A stretch of 64,000 bases of DNA from Labilibaculum sp041595635 (GTDB lineage Bacteria; Bacteroidota; Bacteroidia; Bacteroidales; Marinifilaceae): positions 24,901 to 88,900 of the forward strand of contig NZ_JBFHJW010000009.1 in assembly GCF_041595635.1 (NCBI RefSeq). The letters are read 5' to 3'. The notes beneath the pieces were generated by a model. That model had not been told where the DNA came from. It worked only from the letters and a program-made list of their open reading frames with translations, and searched no databases. This document shows, piece after piece, positions 43,050 to 52,290 of this stretch. Within the stretch, counting starts at the first letter, position 1; each line of letters starts with the position of its first letter. The position numbers were made by a program, and so were the translations under genes.

Positions 43050-43778
43050 GTGGTAAATCCATATAAAGATTTAAATAAAGGCAAGAAAGATCAGGTGGCC
43101 TTGATGTTTAATAATATTGCCAGAAAATATGATTTTTTAAATCATTTTTTATCCATGGGAATTGATAAGCTCTGGAGAAAGAAAGCGGTTAAGTTACTGC
43201 AACCCTTAAAGCCCAAACAGCTTTTGGATATTGCTACAGGAACCGGTGATTTTGCTTTGGCTTGTTTGAAACTAAATCCTGATAAAGTAACAGGAATTGA
43301 TATTTCAACAGAAATGTTGGCCGTAGGGAGAGAGAAAATTGCAAAAAAGAATCTACAGCATAAAATAGAATTGTTCGAGGGCGATTCTGAAAATATTAAA
43401 TTTGCTGATAATTCTTTTGATGCCATAACAGTGGCTTTTGGGGTTCGTAATTTTGAAAATCTTGAAAAAGGACTTCAAGAAATGAATCGTGTTGTGCGTC
43501 CTGGAGGAAAAGTAGTTGTGCTTGAGTTCTCAAAACCTAAAAAGTTTCCTGTTAAACAATTTTATAATTTTTATTTTTTTAATATTCTTCCTTTGTGGGG
43601 GAAAGTGGTTTCAAAGGATAGTTCAGCATATACCTATTTGCCAGAGTCTGTGGGAGCTTTTCCTGATGGTGAAGATTTTCTTAGCATCTACAAATCGTGT
43701 GGTTTTGAGAATACAGAACAAATTAAGCTGAGTTTTGGAATTGCTTCGATTTACATTGGAACGAAACCAATACAATAA
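43050..43778 (+). CDS. ubiE: Demethylmenaquinone methyltransferase UbiE/MenG
   Basis: Last step of menaquinone synthesis: C-methylation of demethylmenaquinone using SAM. 242 residues, start codon GTG at 43050. Motifs: KYDFLNHFLSMGIDKLWRKKAV (about 25, in parts), LDIATGTGDFALACL (SAM motif I, about 60), GIDISTEMLAVGREK (about 80), DAITVAFGVRNFENLEKGLQEM (about 129, in parts) and the C-terminal AYTYLPESVGAFPDGEDF (about 193). Complete. Together with porT and the FAD enzyme it forms an operon-like run; ubiE beside porT is a common arrangement in Bacteroidetes. Confidence 0.95.
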   Translation: MVNPYKDLNKGKKDQVALMFNNIARKYDFLNHFLSMGIDKLWRKKAVKLLQPLKPKQLLDIATGTGDFALACLKLNPDKVTGIDISTEMLAVGREKIAKKNLQHKIELFEGDSENIKFADNSFDAITVAFGVRNFENLEKGLQEMNRVVRPGGKVVVLEFSKPKKFPVKQFYNFYFFNILPLWGKVVSKDSSAYTYLPESVGAFPDGEDFLSIYKSCGFENTEQIKLSFGIASIYIGTKPIQ

Positions 43779-43819
43779 AACCTTTTTTTGCTGGTTTATA
43801 TTTAAAAGAATTTCTGAAT

Positions 43820-44524
43820 TTGAAAAAAGCGCTATTTATATTGTCTTTTCTGTGCTGTTTTTCCTCTGTTTTTTCACAAAGGAGATACAAGGCTGAGAGT
43901 ATTTTAAATTATCAGAAAGTTGATCAAACATGGCTGCATTTTGGTTTCACCATTGGAGTGAATAGCATGGATTTTGCAATTTACAATTCTGGAGATGGAG
44001 AGGCTCGTGCCGAGCAGGTTATTTTCTCTCCAGGCTTTTCGGTGGGTATTGTTTCCGACCTAAGGTTACATGAGGATTGGTCTTTGCGATTTCTTCCCGG
44101 ATTAGAATTCGGACAACGAACCATAAAATACTCAAATCTTGATGTGGAAGAGGTTAATGTTGAGTCGGTTTTGGTGAATTTGCCTTTGTTGTTGAAATAC
44201 AAAGCAAAACGATTGAACAATTATCGACCATACCTAATTGGAGGGGCGAGTTTTAAAATCGATGTGCAGTCGCAAGATGCGCTCGATCCGGATAACGATA
44301 TGTTGGTGAGATTAAAAACAACCGATCTGTATTTGGAACTAGGGGCAGGTGTGGATTTTTATTTGCCTTATTTTAAACTGGCAACTGAATTGAAATTTGC
44401 TGTTGGTTTAAAAGATATCCTCAATCATGAATATGATATTGATAATCCTGGCTACGAAGAGTACACAGGAGCTATCGAAAAGCTAAATTCCAAAATTATT
44501 ACCCTTTCTTTTCATTTCGAATAG
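43820..44524 (+). CDS. porT: PorT/SprT-family outer-membrane protein
   Basis: 234 residues, start TTG at 43820, signal peptide MKKALFILSFLCCFSSVFSQ with cleavage after SQ. The mature part is an eight-stranded beta-barrel pattern beginning HFGFTIGVNSMDFAIY (about 40) and ending IITLSFHFE. Placement after ubiE and before an RNA methyltransferase/tamL block, together with the length, points to PorT (SprT in Flavobacterium), a component required for type IX secretion. The family is part of a wide set of porin-like barrels, so similarity alone would leave doubt; the context supports the call. It implies that a type IX system is encoded elsewhere. Confidence 0.75.
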   Translation: MKKALFILSFLCCFSSVFSQRRYKAESILNYQKVDQTWLHFGFTIGVNSMDFAIYNSGDGEARAEQVIFSPGFSVGIVSDLRLHEDWSLRFLPGLEFGQRTIKYSNLDVEEVNVESVLVNLPLLLKYKAKRLNNYRPYLIGGASFKIDVQSQDALDPDNDMLVRLKTTDLYLELGAGVDFYLPYFKLATELKFAVGLKDILNHEYDIDNPGYEEYTGAIEKLNSKIITLSFHFE

Positions 44525-44552
44525 GAATAAATTTCTCCTAATTTTTAATAAA

Positions 44553-46118
44553 ATGATTACCGAACTAGATATAGTCCTAAGCCCTAAAGATGCTTCTGAT
44601 GAAAAGTATTATAAGCCCATTGTGGCTAAAAAGCTAGGCGTTTCTGTCGAGCAGATTTATGGACTGAAAATTCTGAGAAAATCAATTGATGCCCGACGAA
44701 GAAATATTTTAATAAATCTAAGGTTTCGTGTTGCATGTGAGGAGAATTTTCCTGAGTCGGATGAATTTACTGTTGAATACCAAAATGTAGAAACAAAACC
44801 AAAGGTACTTGTTGTGGGAGCAGGACCAGCAGGTCTTTTTGCAGCACTTCGTTTAATTGAATTGGGTTATCGGCCTGTAGTTTTGGAGAGAGGGAAAAGT
44901 GTTGAAGATAGAAAAAAAGACTTGAGTGAATTGCATCGAAATCGAAACGTAAATCCCAATTCCAATTATAGTTTTGGAGAGGGAGGAGCAGGTACATTTT
45001 CAGATGGAAAATTATATACTCGTTCTAAAAAACGCGGCGATTTAAAGAAAATTCTAAATGTTTTGCATTTTCATGGTGCACAGGACGAAATTTTATATGA
45101 TGCTCATCCGCATATTGGAACCGATGTTTTGCCCAAAGTAATTGTTCGTATGCGAAAAAATATTCTAAAAGCCGGAGGTCAAGTGTTTTTCTCGACTAAG
45201 GTGGTTGATTATCTTTTGGAAGACGATAAGGTTTGTGGTGTGCGTACCGAAAGAGGAGAGGAAATATATGGAGAAGGCCTTATCCTTGCAATTGGACATT
45301 CTGCTCGAGATGTTTATCGAAAATTGGATGAGAAGGGAATAGATTTGGAGCTGAAATCATTTGCCATGGGGGTTCGAATTGAGCATCCTCAGGAGCTAAT
45401 TGACCAAATTCAATATCACAATCCTAAAGGTCGAGGTGCTTATTTGCCAGCAGCTAGTTATAGTTTTGTGCAACAGGTCGAAAATAGAGGGGTTTACTCT
45501 TTTTGCATGTGTCCGGGAGGTGTTATTGTCCCCGCAGCTACAGATGGTAATCAGCAGGTTGTAAATGGTATGTCTTCATCAAATCGAAATACAGCTTTTG
45601 CAAATTCAGGAATGGCTGTTGAGATTCGAATACAAGATTTAAAATCCTATGAACAGTACGGAGCTTTGGCTGGTTTGCATTTTCAGGAAGCGCTTGAAGA
45701 AAGAGCCTTTCTTGAAGGAGGCAAAAATTTAACGGCTCCCGCTCAGCGGATGAATGATTTTGTGATTGGCAAAAAAAGCAGCTCGTTACCTAAAACATCC
45801 TATCATTTAGGAATTGTATCGTCGTGCATGCACGAGTGGTTGCCTGAGGGCATCCGATTTCGTTTACAGGAGGCTTTTAAGGCATTTGGTCGTAAATCGA
45901 AAGGTTTTTTGACCAATGAGGCGCTTATTTTGGGAGTTGAATCAAGAACATCATCACCAGTTCGAATTCCACGAGATAGGGAGAGCTTTCAGCACATTCG
46001 AATTGAAGGATTGTTTCCTTGTGGTGAGGGTGCTGGTTATGCCGGAGGAATTGTTTCTGCTGCAATGGATGGGGAACGATGTGCCGAAGCATTTGATCGA
46101 TATATGAATTCAAATTAG
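44553..46118 (+). CDS. FAD-dependent dehydrogenase (NAD(P)/FAD oxidoreductase)
   Basis: 521 residues. A short N-terminal cap of about 80 residues precedes the FAD-binding Rossmann motif VLVVGAGPAGLFAALRLIELG (about 90-108), with VLERGK ending the second strand, and the second part carries GLILAIGHSARDVY (about 246), SFCMCPGGVIVPAA (about 313) and the C-terminal FAD signature FPCGEGAGYAGGIVSAAMDG (about 488-507). This is a widespread bacterial family annotated only as FAD-dependent dehydrogenase; the substrate is unknown. It follows porT by 28 bases and converges on the RNA methyltransferase gene. Confidence 0.85.
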   Translation: MITELDIVLSPKDASDEKYYKPIVAKKLGVSVEQIYGLKILRKSIDARRRNILINLRFRVACEENFPESDEFTVEYQNVETKPKVLVVGAGPAGLFAALRLIELGYRPVVLERGKSVEDRKKDLSELHRNRNVNPNSNYSFGEGGAGTFSDGKLYTRSKKRGDLKKILNVLHFHGAQDEILYDAHPHIGTDVLPKVIVRMRKNILKAGGQVFFSTKVVDYLLEDDKVCGVRTERGEEIYGEGLILAIGHSARDVYRKLDEKGIDLELKSFAMGVRIEHPQELIDQIQYHNPKGRGAYLPAASYSFVQQVENRGVYSFCMCPGGVIVPAATDGNQQVVNGMSSSNRNTAFANSGMAVEIRIQDLKSYEQYGALAGLHFQEALEERAFLEGGKNLTAPAQRMNDFVIGKKSSSLPKTSYHLGIVSSCMHEWLPEGIRFRLQEAFKAFGRKSKGFLTNEALILGVESRTSSPVRIPRDRESFQHIRIEGLFPCGEGAGYAGGIVSAAMDGERCAEAFDRYMNSN

Positions 46119-46121
46119 CAA

Positions 46122-46928
46122 CTAAAATTCTTGTCGTCGGAATTCAGAACAAATAATAGAAGTGGCAACCGATACATTTAACGATTCGGATGCAGCTTCC
46201 CCGCATGGAAAATCGGGAATGTAAAGTTTGTTTGAAACCAGTTTTTGAATGCTTTCCGAAACACCTTTCCCTTCATTGCCCATAATAATGAAACCCTTTT
46301 TTTGAAGTTCGCATTTGTAGATGATTTCTCCTTCGAGAAAGGTTCCATAGATCGGGAAATCGGGTTTTTTGTATTTTAAAATCATTGTTTTAAGATCGAC
46401 GTAGCTTACATTAACACTCGAAATTGCACCCATGGTAGCTTGAATTACTTTGGGGTTGTACAAATCAACAGTATTGCACGAGCAAAAAATATGTTTGATG
46501 CCAAACCAATCGGCAATGCGTATAATCGTACCTAAATTACCTGGGTCCTGCACATCATCAAGAAGAATAGATAGTGAATTTTGAATGTTTTTCTCATTCA
46601 CTTCCCGAGTTGGCATTTTAAAAACAGCAAGTACTGAGGACGGAGATTTTAGAGAACTGATTTTTTTCATCTGAATTGCGTCAGTTTCAATTCGGTTGTT
46701 GATTTTCACTTGATTTCCAATCGAATTCTTTGTATTCCACTCCTTAGTGTAAATCAGATATTCAACTTTTGTTTTTGCCGCAATTAAATCGGAAATTAAT
46801 TTGTTCCCTTCTGCAACAAAAAGTTGATGTAGATCTCTGTATTTCTTTTGTTGAAGACTGGTTATCAGTTTGATTTGATTTTTGGATAGCACGGTGAATA
46901 TTTTGAAAAAATTAACAGTTAAAAGCAT
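46122..46928 (-). CDS. SpoU/TrmH-family RNA methyltransferase
   Basis: Up to 268 residues; 2'-O-methylates a ribose in rRNA or tRNA, target unknown. An N-terminal substrate-binding part (SKNQIKLITSLQQKKYRDLHQLFVAEG, in parts) precedes the trefoil-knot domain with motif 1 LDDVQDPGNLGTIIRIADWFG (about 137), motif 2 FIIMGNEGKGVS (about 224) and motif 3 ADFPCGEAASESLNVSVATSI-like segment PCGEAASESLNVSVA (about 247). The first in-frame ATG is at 46928; a GTG at 46892 starts closer to the usual family beginning (VLSKNQIKLI), so the first 12 residues are doubtful. It diverges from tamL across a short promoter region. Confidence 0.88.
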   Translation of the reverse strand: MLLTVNFFKIFTVLSKNQIKLITSLQQKKYRDLHQLFVAEGNKLISDLIAAKTKVEYLIYTKEWNTKNSIGNQVKINNRIETDAIQMKKISSLKSPSSVLAVFKMPTREVNEKNIQNSLSILLDDVQDPGNLGTIIRIADWFGIKHIFCSCNTVDLYNPKVIQATMGAISSVNVSYVDLKTMILKYKKPDFPIYGTFLEGEIIYKCELQKKGFIIMGNEGKGVSESIQKLVSNKLYIPDFPCGEAASESLNVSVATSIICSEFRRQEF

Positions 46929-46960
46929 TGTAAAGCCAACAATATTTCATTGAAGTTACT

Positions 46961-46968
46961 TATCTTTG
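46961..46968 (+). promoter_or_regulatory. Predicted -7 element for tamL
   Basis: TATCTTTG, an exact TAnnTTTG match. The TTG that opens the longest tamL reading frame (46966) lies inside it, so translation should begin downstream; the TTG at 47002 is 33 bases after the element. Confidence 0.6.
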
Positions 46969-47001
46969 GCGTATGTAAATGTATTAATACGTCTATTATA
47001 C

Positions 47002-49395
47002 TTGAAGTCTCACAAGAAATACAAAAATAGGTATAATTTCCTGATTTTATTTTTTTTGGCAAGTTTGCTTTTGTCCTTAGGTTCTTGTTCTACCACAAAA
47101 CATGTGGGTGAGAATGAATACCTGTTAAATAAAGTAATTGTTAAAACGAATGATAAATCCATATCATCAGGGGAATTAAAACGTAATGTGAAACAGAATC
47201 CTAACATGAAAATTTTAGGATTCTGGAAATTTCATTTGGGTTTGTTTAATTTAGCAGGTAAAGACAAAAGCAAAGGTTTTAACAAATGGCTAAGAAGAAT
47301 TGGTGAAGAACCAGTTATTTATGAGGATTTTCAGACCAAAAGATCTTCAGGTCAGTTGAAGATTTATTTGCAACAGAAAGGCTATTTTAATGCCGAAGTG
47401 CGCGACTCTACAGTGTTTAAAAAGAAGAAAGCCAGAGTGTACTACTTTGTCGATGCCAAGGAACCCTATCGGTATCGCTCTATTTATAGAGGTGTAAATG
47501 ATCTTCCCTATAATTTTCTGTCTCCTTTTCAGGAAAAGAGTGAGATGCCTGATTCTACGGAAATACGGAAATACATTGTTGCCGATAAGGAAAATTCTAA
47601 TGTTAAAATGGGCGAAAAAGTGGATTCGGATGTTTTAACCAATGAGAGAGTTAGGATATCGAAATCACTTAAGAATCAAGGGTATTTTAATTTTTCTAGG
47701 GAATATATCCATTTTTTAATGGATAGTACAAGTAAAAATAATCAGATGGATGTTTTTGTAGGCGTGAAAACTCCAGTAGATAGTAGCGCACTAAAAAAAT
47801 TCCGAATTAATCAAATATCAATTTTTACCGAGTACGACACAAAATTGATATTACTGAATGATCAAAAGTATTTGAATGCATTGGATACAATGCAGTATAA
47901 TGGCTTTAATTTTATTTACAAAGACAAAATCAAAATTAAGCCCGATGTGATTTTATCGTCTATTCTGATTCGAAAAGAGGAACTTTACAATCTAAAATCA
48001 GTAGAACAAACCTACAGTCGATTGCAATCCTTAAATCAATTCAAGTTTGTGAATATCAAGTTTGAGGTAGATCCAAATTCACTTCAAGATCCTATTGCTG
48101 GTCTTAATTGTATTATTCAATTATCGCCTTACAATCGTCAATCATATTCTGTCGAGTTCGAAGGAACTAATTCGTGGGGCAATATTGGTTTTGCCGGTAA
48201 TTTAAATTATCAGCATAAGAATTTATTTGGAGGGGCCGAAATTTTAGATCTGCAATTCTCTACTGCAAAAGAGACCTTTTACTCTAGCGATCAAACTGAT
48301 TTTAGCTCTTCGGAATACGGTGTGGAGTCAAAATTGAGCATTACGAAATTTTTACTTCCCCTGCTTAATGCAGAGAAGTTTAGAAAATCATACAATCCCA
48401 AAACTGTTTTTTCACTGTCTTATAATTATCAGGAACGACCTGATTACACCCGAACCATTTTAGATGCAAGTTTTGGATATGAGTGGAAGTCTTCGAAATA
48501 CATTTCTCACACATTCAATTTAATGGAGCTGTATTTTGTGGATGTAAAGAACTTAAGTGACGATTTCATCTCTTCAATTAGTAGTTTATATATTCAAAAT
48601 TCATTTACCGATCACGTAATCCCTGCAAGTAGTTATTCATTCTTGTACAACAATCAGAATATTAATAAGTCAGGAAATTATGATTATTTTAAATTTAATT
48701 TCGAGACAGCAGGAAATTCGCTTAATGAACTGAATAAATTATTAGGAAGAGATAAAGAAGTTAGTTACGATGACGATGGTAATGTAGATGAAACTTATTA
48801 TGATTTTCTAGGAATTCGTTATGCACAGTATGTGAAAGCAGATTTTGAATTCCGACACAATTATTACATCAATAAAGCTAACAGAATAGTTTATCGTTTA
48901 TTTGCCGGAGCCGGACTTCCTTATGGAAATTTTAAGGTTTTGCCATTCGAAAAAAGTTATGTTTCGGGTGGAGCGAGTGGCATAAGAGCATGGCAAATAG
49001 GTTCTTTAGGTCCTGGGTCGTTTGTGACCGATGAGGATGTCGATTATCCGTATAATTATGCTGATTTAAAGTTAGAGGTCAATTTAGAATATCGTTTTAA
49101 ATTGTTTTGGGTTTTGGAAGGAGCTTTGTTTGTTGATGCGGGTAATATATGGGCTTTGTCTAAGAGTGATGATCGAGAAGGTGGCATTTTTAAATTGAAT
49201 CGTTTTTATAAGGAAATAGCGCTGGGAACAGGATTTGGAACGCGTATTGATTTGAGTTTTATTATTTTTCGTATTGATTTAGGTTTGAAATTACGAGATC
49301 CATCTGCAGATGTTGAGAAAAGTTGGGTGATTGCTCATCGGCCTTTTAAATTTAGTCAGTTAAATTTTAATATTGGAATTGGGTACCCCTTCTAA
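47002..49395 (+). CDS. tamL: TamL, lipidated TamA/BamA-family outer-membrane assembly factor
   Basis: 797 residues from the TTG at 47002. The N-terminus MKSHKKYKNRYNFL...LASLLLSLGSC is a lipoprotein signal with lipobox LGSC at Cys29; lipidation distinguishes TamL from TamA. POTRA-like modules cover about 40-390 (e.g. LKIYLQQKGYFNAEVRDST, SKSLKNQGYFNFSREYIHF), and the C-terminal half is a beta-barrel with SYVSGGASGIRAWQIGSLGPGS (the conserved RGF/GIRAW loop) and a terminal Phe (GIGYPF). TamL with TamB inserts certain outer-membrane proteins and is essential in some Bacteroidetes; no TamB gene is in view. A start at 46966 would put the promoter's -7 element inside the gene. Confidence 0.9.
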   Translation: MKSHKKYKNRYNFLILFFLASLLLSLGSCSTTKHVGENEYLLNKVIVKTNDKSISSGELKRNVKQNPNMKILGFWKFHLGLFNLAGKDKSKGFNKWLRRIGEEPVIYEDFQTKRSSGQLKIYLQQKGYFNAEVRDSTVFKKKKARVYYFVDAKEPYRYRSIYRGVNDLPYNFLSPFQEKSEMPDSTEIRKYIVADKENSNVKMGEKVDSDVLTNERVRISKSLKNQGYFNFSREYIHFLMDSTSKNNQMDVFVGVKTPVDSSALKKFRINQISIFTEYDTKLILLNDQKYLNALDTMQYNGFNFIYKDKIKIKPDVILSSILIRKEELYNLKSVEQTYSRLQSLNQFKFVNIKFEVDPNSLQDPIAGLNCIIQLSPYNRQSYSVEFEGTNSWGNIGFAGNLNYQHKNLFGGAEILDLQFSTAKETFYSSDQTDFSSSEYGVESKLSITKFLLPLLNAEKFRKSYNPKTVFSLSYNYQERPDYTRTILDASFGYEWKSSKYISHTFNLMELYFVDVKNLSDDFISSISSLYIQNSFTDHVIPASSYSFLYNNQNINKSGNYDYFKFNFETAGNSLNELNKLLGRDKEVSYDDDGNVDETYYDFLGIRYAQYVKADFEFRHNYYINKANRIVYRLFAGAGLPYGNFKVLPFEKSYVSGGASGIRAWQIGSLGPGSFVTDEDVDYPYNYADLKLEVNLEYRFKLFWVLEGALFVDAGNIWALSKSDDREGGIFKLNRFYKEIALGTGFGTRIDLSFIIFRIDLGLKLRDPSADVEKSWVIAHRPFKFSQLNFNIGIGYPF

Positions 49396-49522
49396 ATCGC
49401 ATTCGTTTGCATAATTTTCTTGTCTTTAAAACAGTGCAAAATCTATTATTTCTTTTTAACTTCGTGCCAAATAGATTTTTAGCCTATTTTACATTCATAA
49501 CTATCCGATAAAATTATATATT

Positions 49523-50599
49523 ATGAAACGAGTATTAGATGTAGTGAAACCAGGAGTGGTAACTGGTGATGATGTGCAAAAGTTATTCCAAGTTGCTAAA
49601 GAAGAGGGTTTTGCAATCCCAGCGGTGAATGTTATTGGAACCAATTCAATCAATGCTGCTCTTGAGGCAGCTCGCGAGGTGAATTCTCCTATTATCATTC
49701 AGTTTTCAAATGGTGGTGCTTCTTTTTTCGCTGGAAAAGGAATTATTGCTGAAGGTCAGGAAGGTGCTATAATTGGTGGTATTGCAGGTGCTAAATATGT
49801 TCATGCCGTTGCAGAACATTATGGTGTTCCTGTTATTGTACATACCGATCATGCTGCTAAAAAATTATTGCCTTGGATTGACGGCTTGTTAACTGCTGGA
49901 GAAGAATTTTTTGCACAAACAGGAAAGCCTTTATTCAGCTCTCATATGTTGGATTTATCAGAAGAATCTTTAGAGGAAAACATTTCAACATGTGCTAAAT
50001 ATCTTGAGCGCATGAAAAAAATGGGAATGACTCTAGAAATTGAATTGGGTTGTACTGGTGGAGAAGAAGATGGTGTAGATAATTCAGATATGGATAATTC
50101 TTTACTATATACACAACCTTCTGATGTTGCTTTGGCTTACGAAAGCTTACTAAAAGTTTCTCCTCGTTTTACAATTGCTGCTTCATTTGGTAATGTTCAT
50201 GGTGTTTATAAACCAGGTAATGTGGTGTTAACTCCAAAAATCCTATTGAATTCTCAATCATTTATTTCTGAGAAATACGGAGTAGCTAAGAATACTGTAG
50301 ACTTTGTTTTCCACGGTGGATCAGGTTCTAGTGTAGAGGAAATTCGCGAAGCAATCTCTTATGGAGTTGTTAAGATGAACATCGATACAGATACTCAGTG
50401 GGCTTGTTGGGATGGTGTTCGTGCTTTCGAAGCTAAAAACCATGATTATCTTCAAGGTCAAATTGGAAATCCTGATGGAGAAGATAAGCCAAATAAGAAA
50501 TTTTACGATCCTCGTGTATGGTTACGTGCAGGTGAAGTATCAATGAAAGATCGTTTAGTGAAAGCTTTCGAAGATTTAAATAATGTAGGACGTAACTAA
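49523..50599 (+). CDS. fbaA: Fructose-bisphosphate aldolase, class II
   Basis: 358 residues, zinc-dependent aldolase of glycolysis/gluconeogenesis. Motifs: AIPAVNVIGTNSINAALEAA (about 33, in parts), VIVHTDHAAKKLLPW (zinc His, catalytic Asp about 110), LEIELGCTGGEEDGVDNSD (about 173), GNVHGVYKPGN (zinc His about 226), DFVFHGGSGSSVEEI (zinc His about 264) and KMNIDTDTQWACWDGVR (about 286). The length and YxxGN-type sequences fit the E. coli-like FbaA (class IIA). The protein is complete and ends at a terminator. Together with gapA and ppdK it contributes to triose/hexose flow. Confidence 0.96.
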   Translation: MKRVLDVVKPGVVTGDDVQKLFQVAKEEGFAIPAVNVIGTNSINAALEAAREVNSPIIIQFSNGGASFFAGKGIIAEGQEGAIIGGIAGAKYVHAVAEHYGVPVIVHTDHAAKKLLPWIDGLLTAGEEFFAQTGKPLFSSHMLDLSEESLEENISTCAKYLERMKKMGMTLEIELGCTGGEEDGVDNSDMDNSLLYTQPSDVALAYESLLKVSPRFTIAASFGNVHGVYKPGNVVLTPKILLNSQSFISEKYGVAKNTVDFVFHGGSGSSVEEIREAISYGVVKMNIDTDTQWACWDGVRAFEAKNHDYLQGQIGNPDGEDKPNKKFYDPRVWLRAGEVSMKDRLVKAFEDLNNVGRN

Positions 50600-50623
50600 A
50601 ATTAACGTTCTGTGAAATCATAT

Positions 50624-50650
50624 AAACCCGGATTTATTCCGGGTTTTTTT
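50624..50650 (+). terminator. Intrinsic terminator after the aldolase
   Basis: ACCCGGA / TCCGGGT stem, 5-base loop, followed by seven T residues; 24 bases after the stop. Confidence 0.92.
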
Positions 50651-50861
50651 GTCGTTGAAGGTTTTAATAATTTAATGCATTTTTGAAATTGAAGTTATTT
50701 TTAGCAAATTTGGGGCTTTCCATTTTGAATTTAAATGATGAGCCAATGGGGGCACTGGCTAAAATAATACCTTTTTTTTTAGCATATTGATGTGATCTGG
50801 GTTCCATCATTTTTAGTATTGTGTCTATTCTGTTAATTTTTTCATCTTAAAAATAAGTTTT

Positions 50862-52229
50862 ATGAGTAATGGTAAGCTTCCCGTACGTGATGTGTTTTCA
50901 AGTAAGTTTGGTGTAATTGCTGCTGCTGCAGGATCAGCTGTTGGGCTAGGTAATATTTGGAAATTTCCCTATATCACAGGTGTTTATGGAGGAGCTGCCT
51001 TTTTATTCGTATACCTTGGTTTTATTGCATTAATAGGACTGCCTATTATGCTTTCCGAGTTGACTATTGGTCGCAAATCAAAAAGAAATGTTTTTGGGGC
51101 TTTCAAATTCTTAGCTCCAGGTTCGGCATGGAAACTTGTTGGTGTTTTAGGGGTTTCGGCAGCAGCTATGATATTGGCTTTTTACGGTGTGGTTGCAGGA
51201 TGGAGCATTGATTATGTAGCGAAGGCAGTAAGTGGAGGTTTTGGAACTAAGAGTCCGGCAGAAATGGAATCTATGTTTTTTCGTTTTATTGAAAGTCCTG
51301 TGAGTCCAATTCTCTATCAGTTGTTTTTTATGGTCATGACCATGGGGATTGTCTTTGTAGGAGTAAAGGATGGTATCGAAAAATACGCCAAATTCTTAAT
51401 GCCATTACTTGTTCTTATTATTATAGTTCTCGACATAAGGGCGGTAACTTTAAAAGGTGCAATGGAAGGATTGAGGTTTTTATTTAATCCTGATTTCTCA
51501 AAATTGACAGGAGATGGAATATTGAGTGCTTTAGGACACGCTTTTTTTTCCTTGAGTTTGGGAATGGGAACTCTGGTTACCTATGGTTCTTATGTTGATG
51601 ATAAAAATAATTTGCCCCTTACTGCTCTTCAGGTAACTCTTGCCGATACTGCAATTGCCATATTAGCAGGAATTGCAATTTTTCCCGCTGTTTTTGCCTT
51701 TGGAATTGAGCCTAGTAGTGGACCCGGTCTTGTATTTATTACCTTACCCAATGTGTTTCAGCAAATGCCTGGCGGGTATTTCTTTTCAATTTTGTTCTTT
51801 TTATTATTGACAGTTGCAGCGTTAACTTCGTCTATTTCTATTCTCGAGGTTGTGGTCGCTTATTTTCAGGAGGAACTCAATTTAAAGCGGCATGTCTCAA
51901 CTATTGTGGCTGGAGTGCTTATTGCTATCGTTGGAGTCTTTTGCTCCTTGTCAATGGGTGTATTAAAAGAATTTACTCTGTTTAATCTGAATTTGTTCGA
52001 TTTGTTGGATTGGATTTCTGCTAATTTACTTCTTCCGCTTGGAGGTCTATTTATAGCTTTATTTGTTGGCTGGTTTTTGGGTAGAAAAAGAGTAGAGGAG
52101 GAGCTGGCTAAAGGCGCAGGCGTTATTCCTTGGTTACTTTCTGTATTTATCTTCCTAGTTAAATTTATTGCGCCGGGAGCTATTGCAATTGTGTTTCTAC
52201 ATGGATTAGGTGTATTTAATTTTGGATAA
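50862..52229 (+). CDS. Sodium-dependent transporter of the NSS/SNF family
   Basis: 455 residues with about eleven or twelve membrane helices. The NSS signature FGVIAAAAGSAVGLGNIWKFPYI (helix 1, at about 14-36, in parts) contains the sodium-binding GLGNIWKFP; EFTIGR-equivalent LSELTIGRKSKRN follows at about 65, and SLSLGMGTLVTYGSY (about 229) is helix 6. The transporters use sodium to import amino acids or related compounds; bacterial members such as LeuT, MhsT and Tyt1 take neutral amino acids, and the substrate here is unknown. Single gene after a terminator. The 200 bases before it hold no element I can place. Confidence 0.92.
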   Translation: MSNGKLPVRDVFSSKFGVIAAAAGSAVGLGNIWKFPYITGVYGGAAFLFVYLGFIALIGLPIMLSELTIGRKSKRNVFGAFKFLAPGSAWKLVGVLGVSAAAMILAFYGVVAGWSIDYVAKAVSGGFGTKSPAEMESMFFRFIESPVSPILYQLFFMVMTMGIVFVGVKDGIEKYAKFLMPLLVLIIIVLDIRAVTLKGAMEGLRFLFNPDFSKLTGDGILSALGHAFFSLSLGMGTLVTYGSYVDDKNNLPLTALQVTLADTAIAILAGIAIFPAVFAFGIEPSSGPGLVFITLPNVFQQMPGGYFFSILFFLLLTVAALTSSISILEVVVAYFQEELNLKRHVSTIVAGVLIAIVGVFCSLSMGVLKEFTLFNLNLFDLLDWISANLLLPLGGLFIALFVGWFLGRKRVEEELAKGAGVIPWLLSVFIFLVKFIAPGAIAIVFLHGLGVFNFG

Positions 52230-52290
52230 TTCTTAGAATAATTATATATTGTTAAGTGTTATCTGGTTTTTCCATTGCACTTCAATAAAA

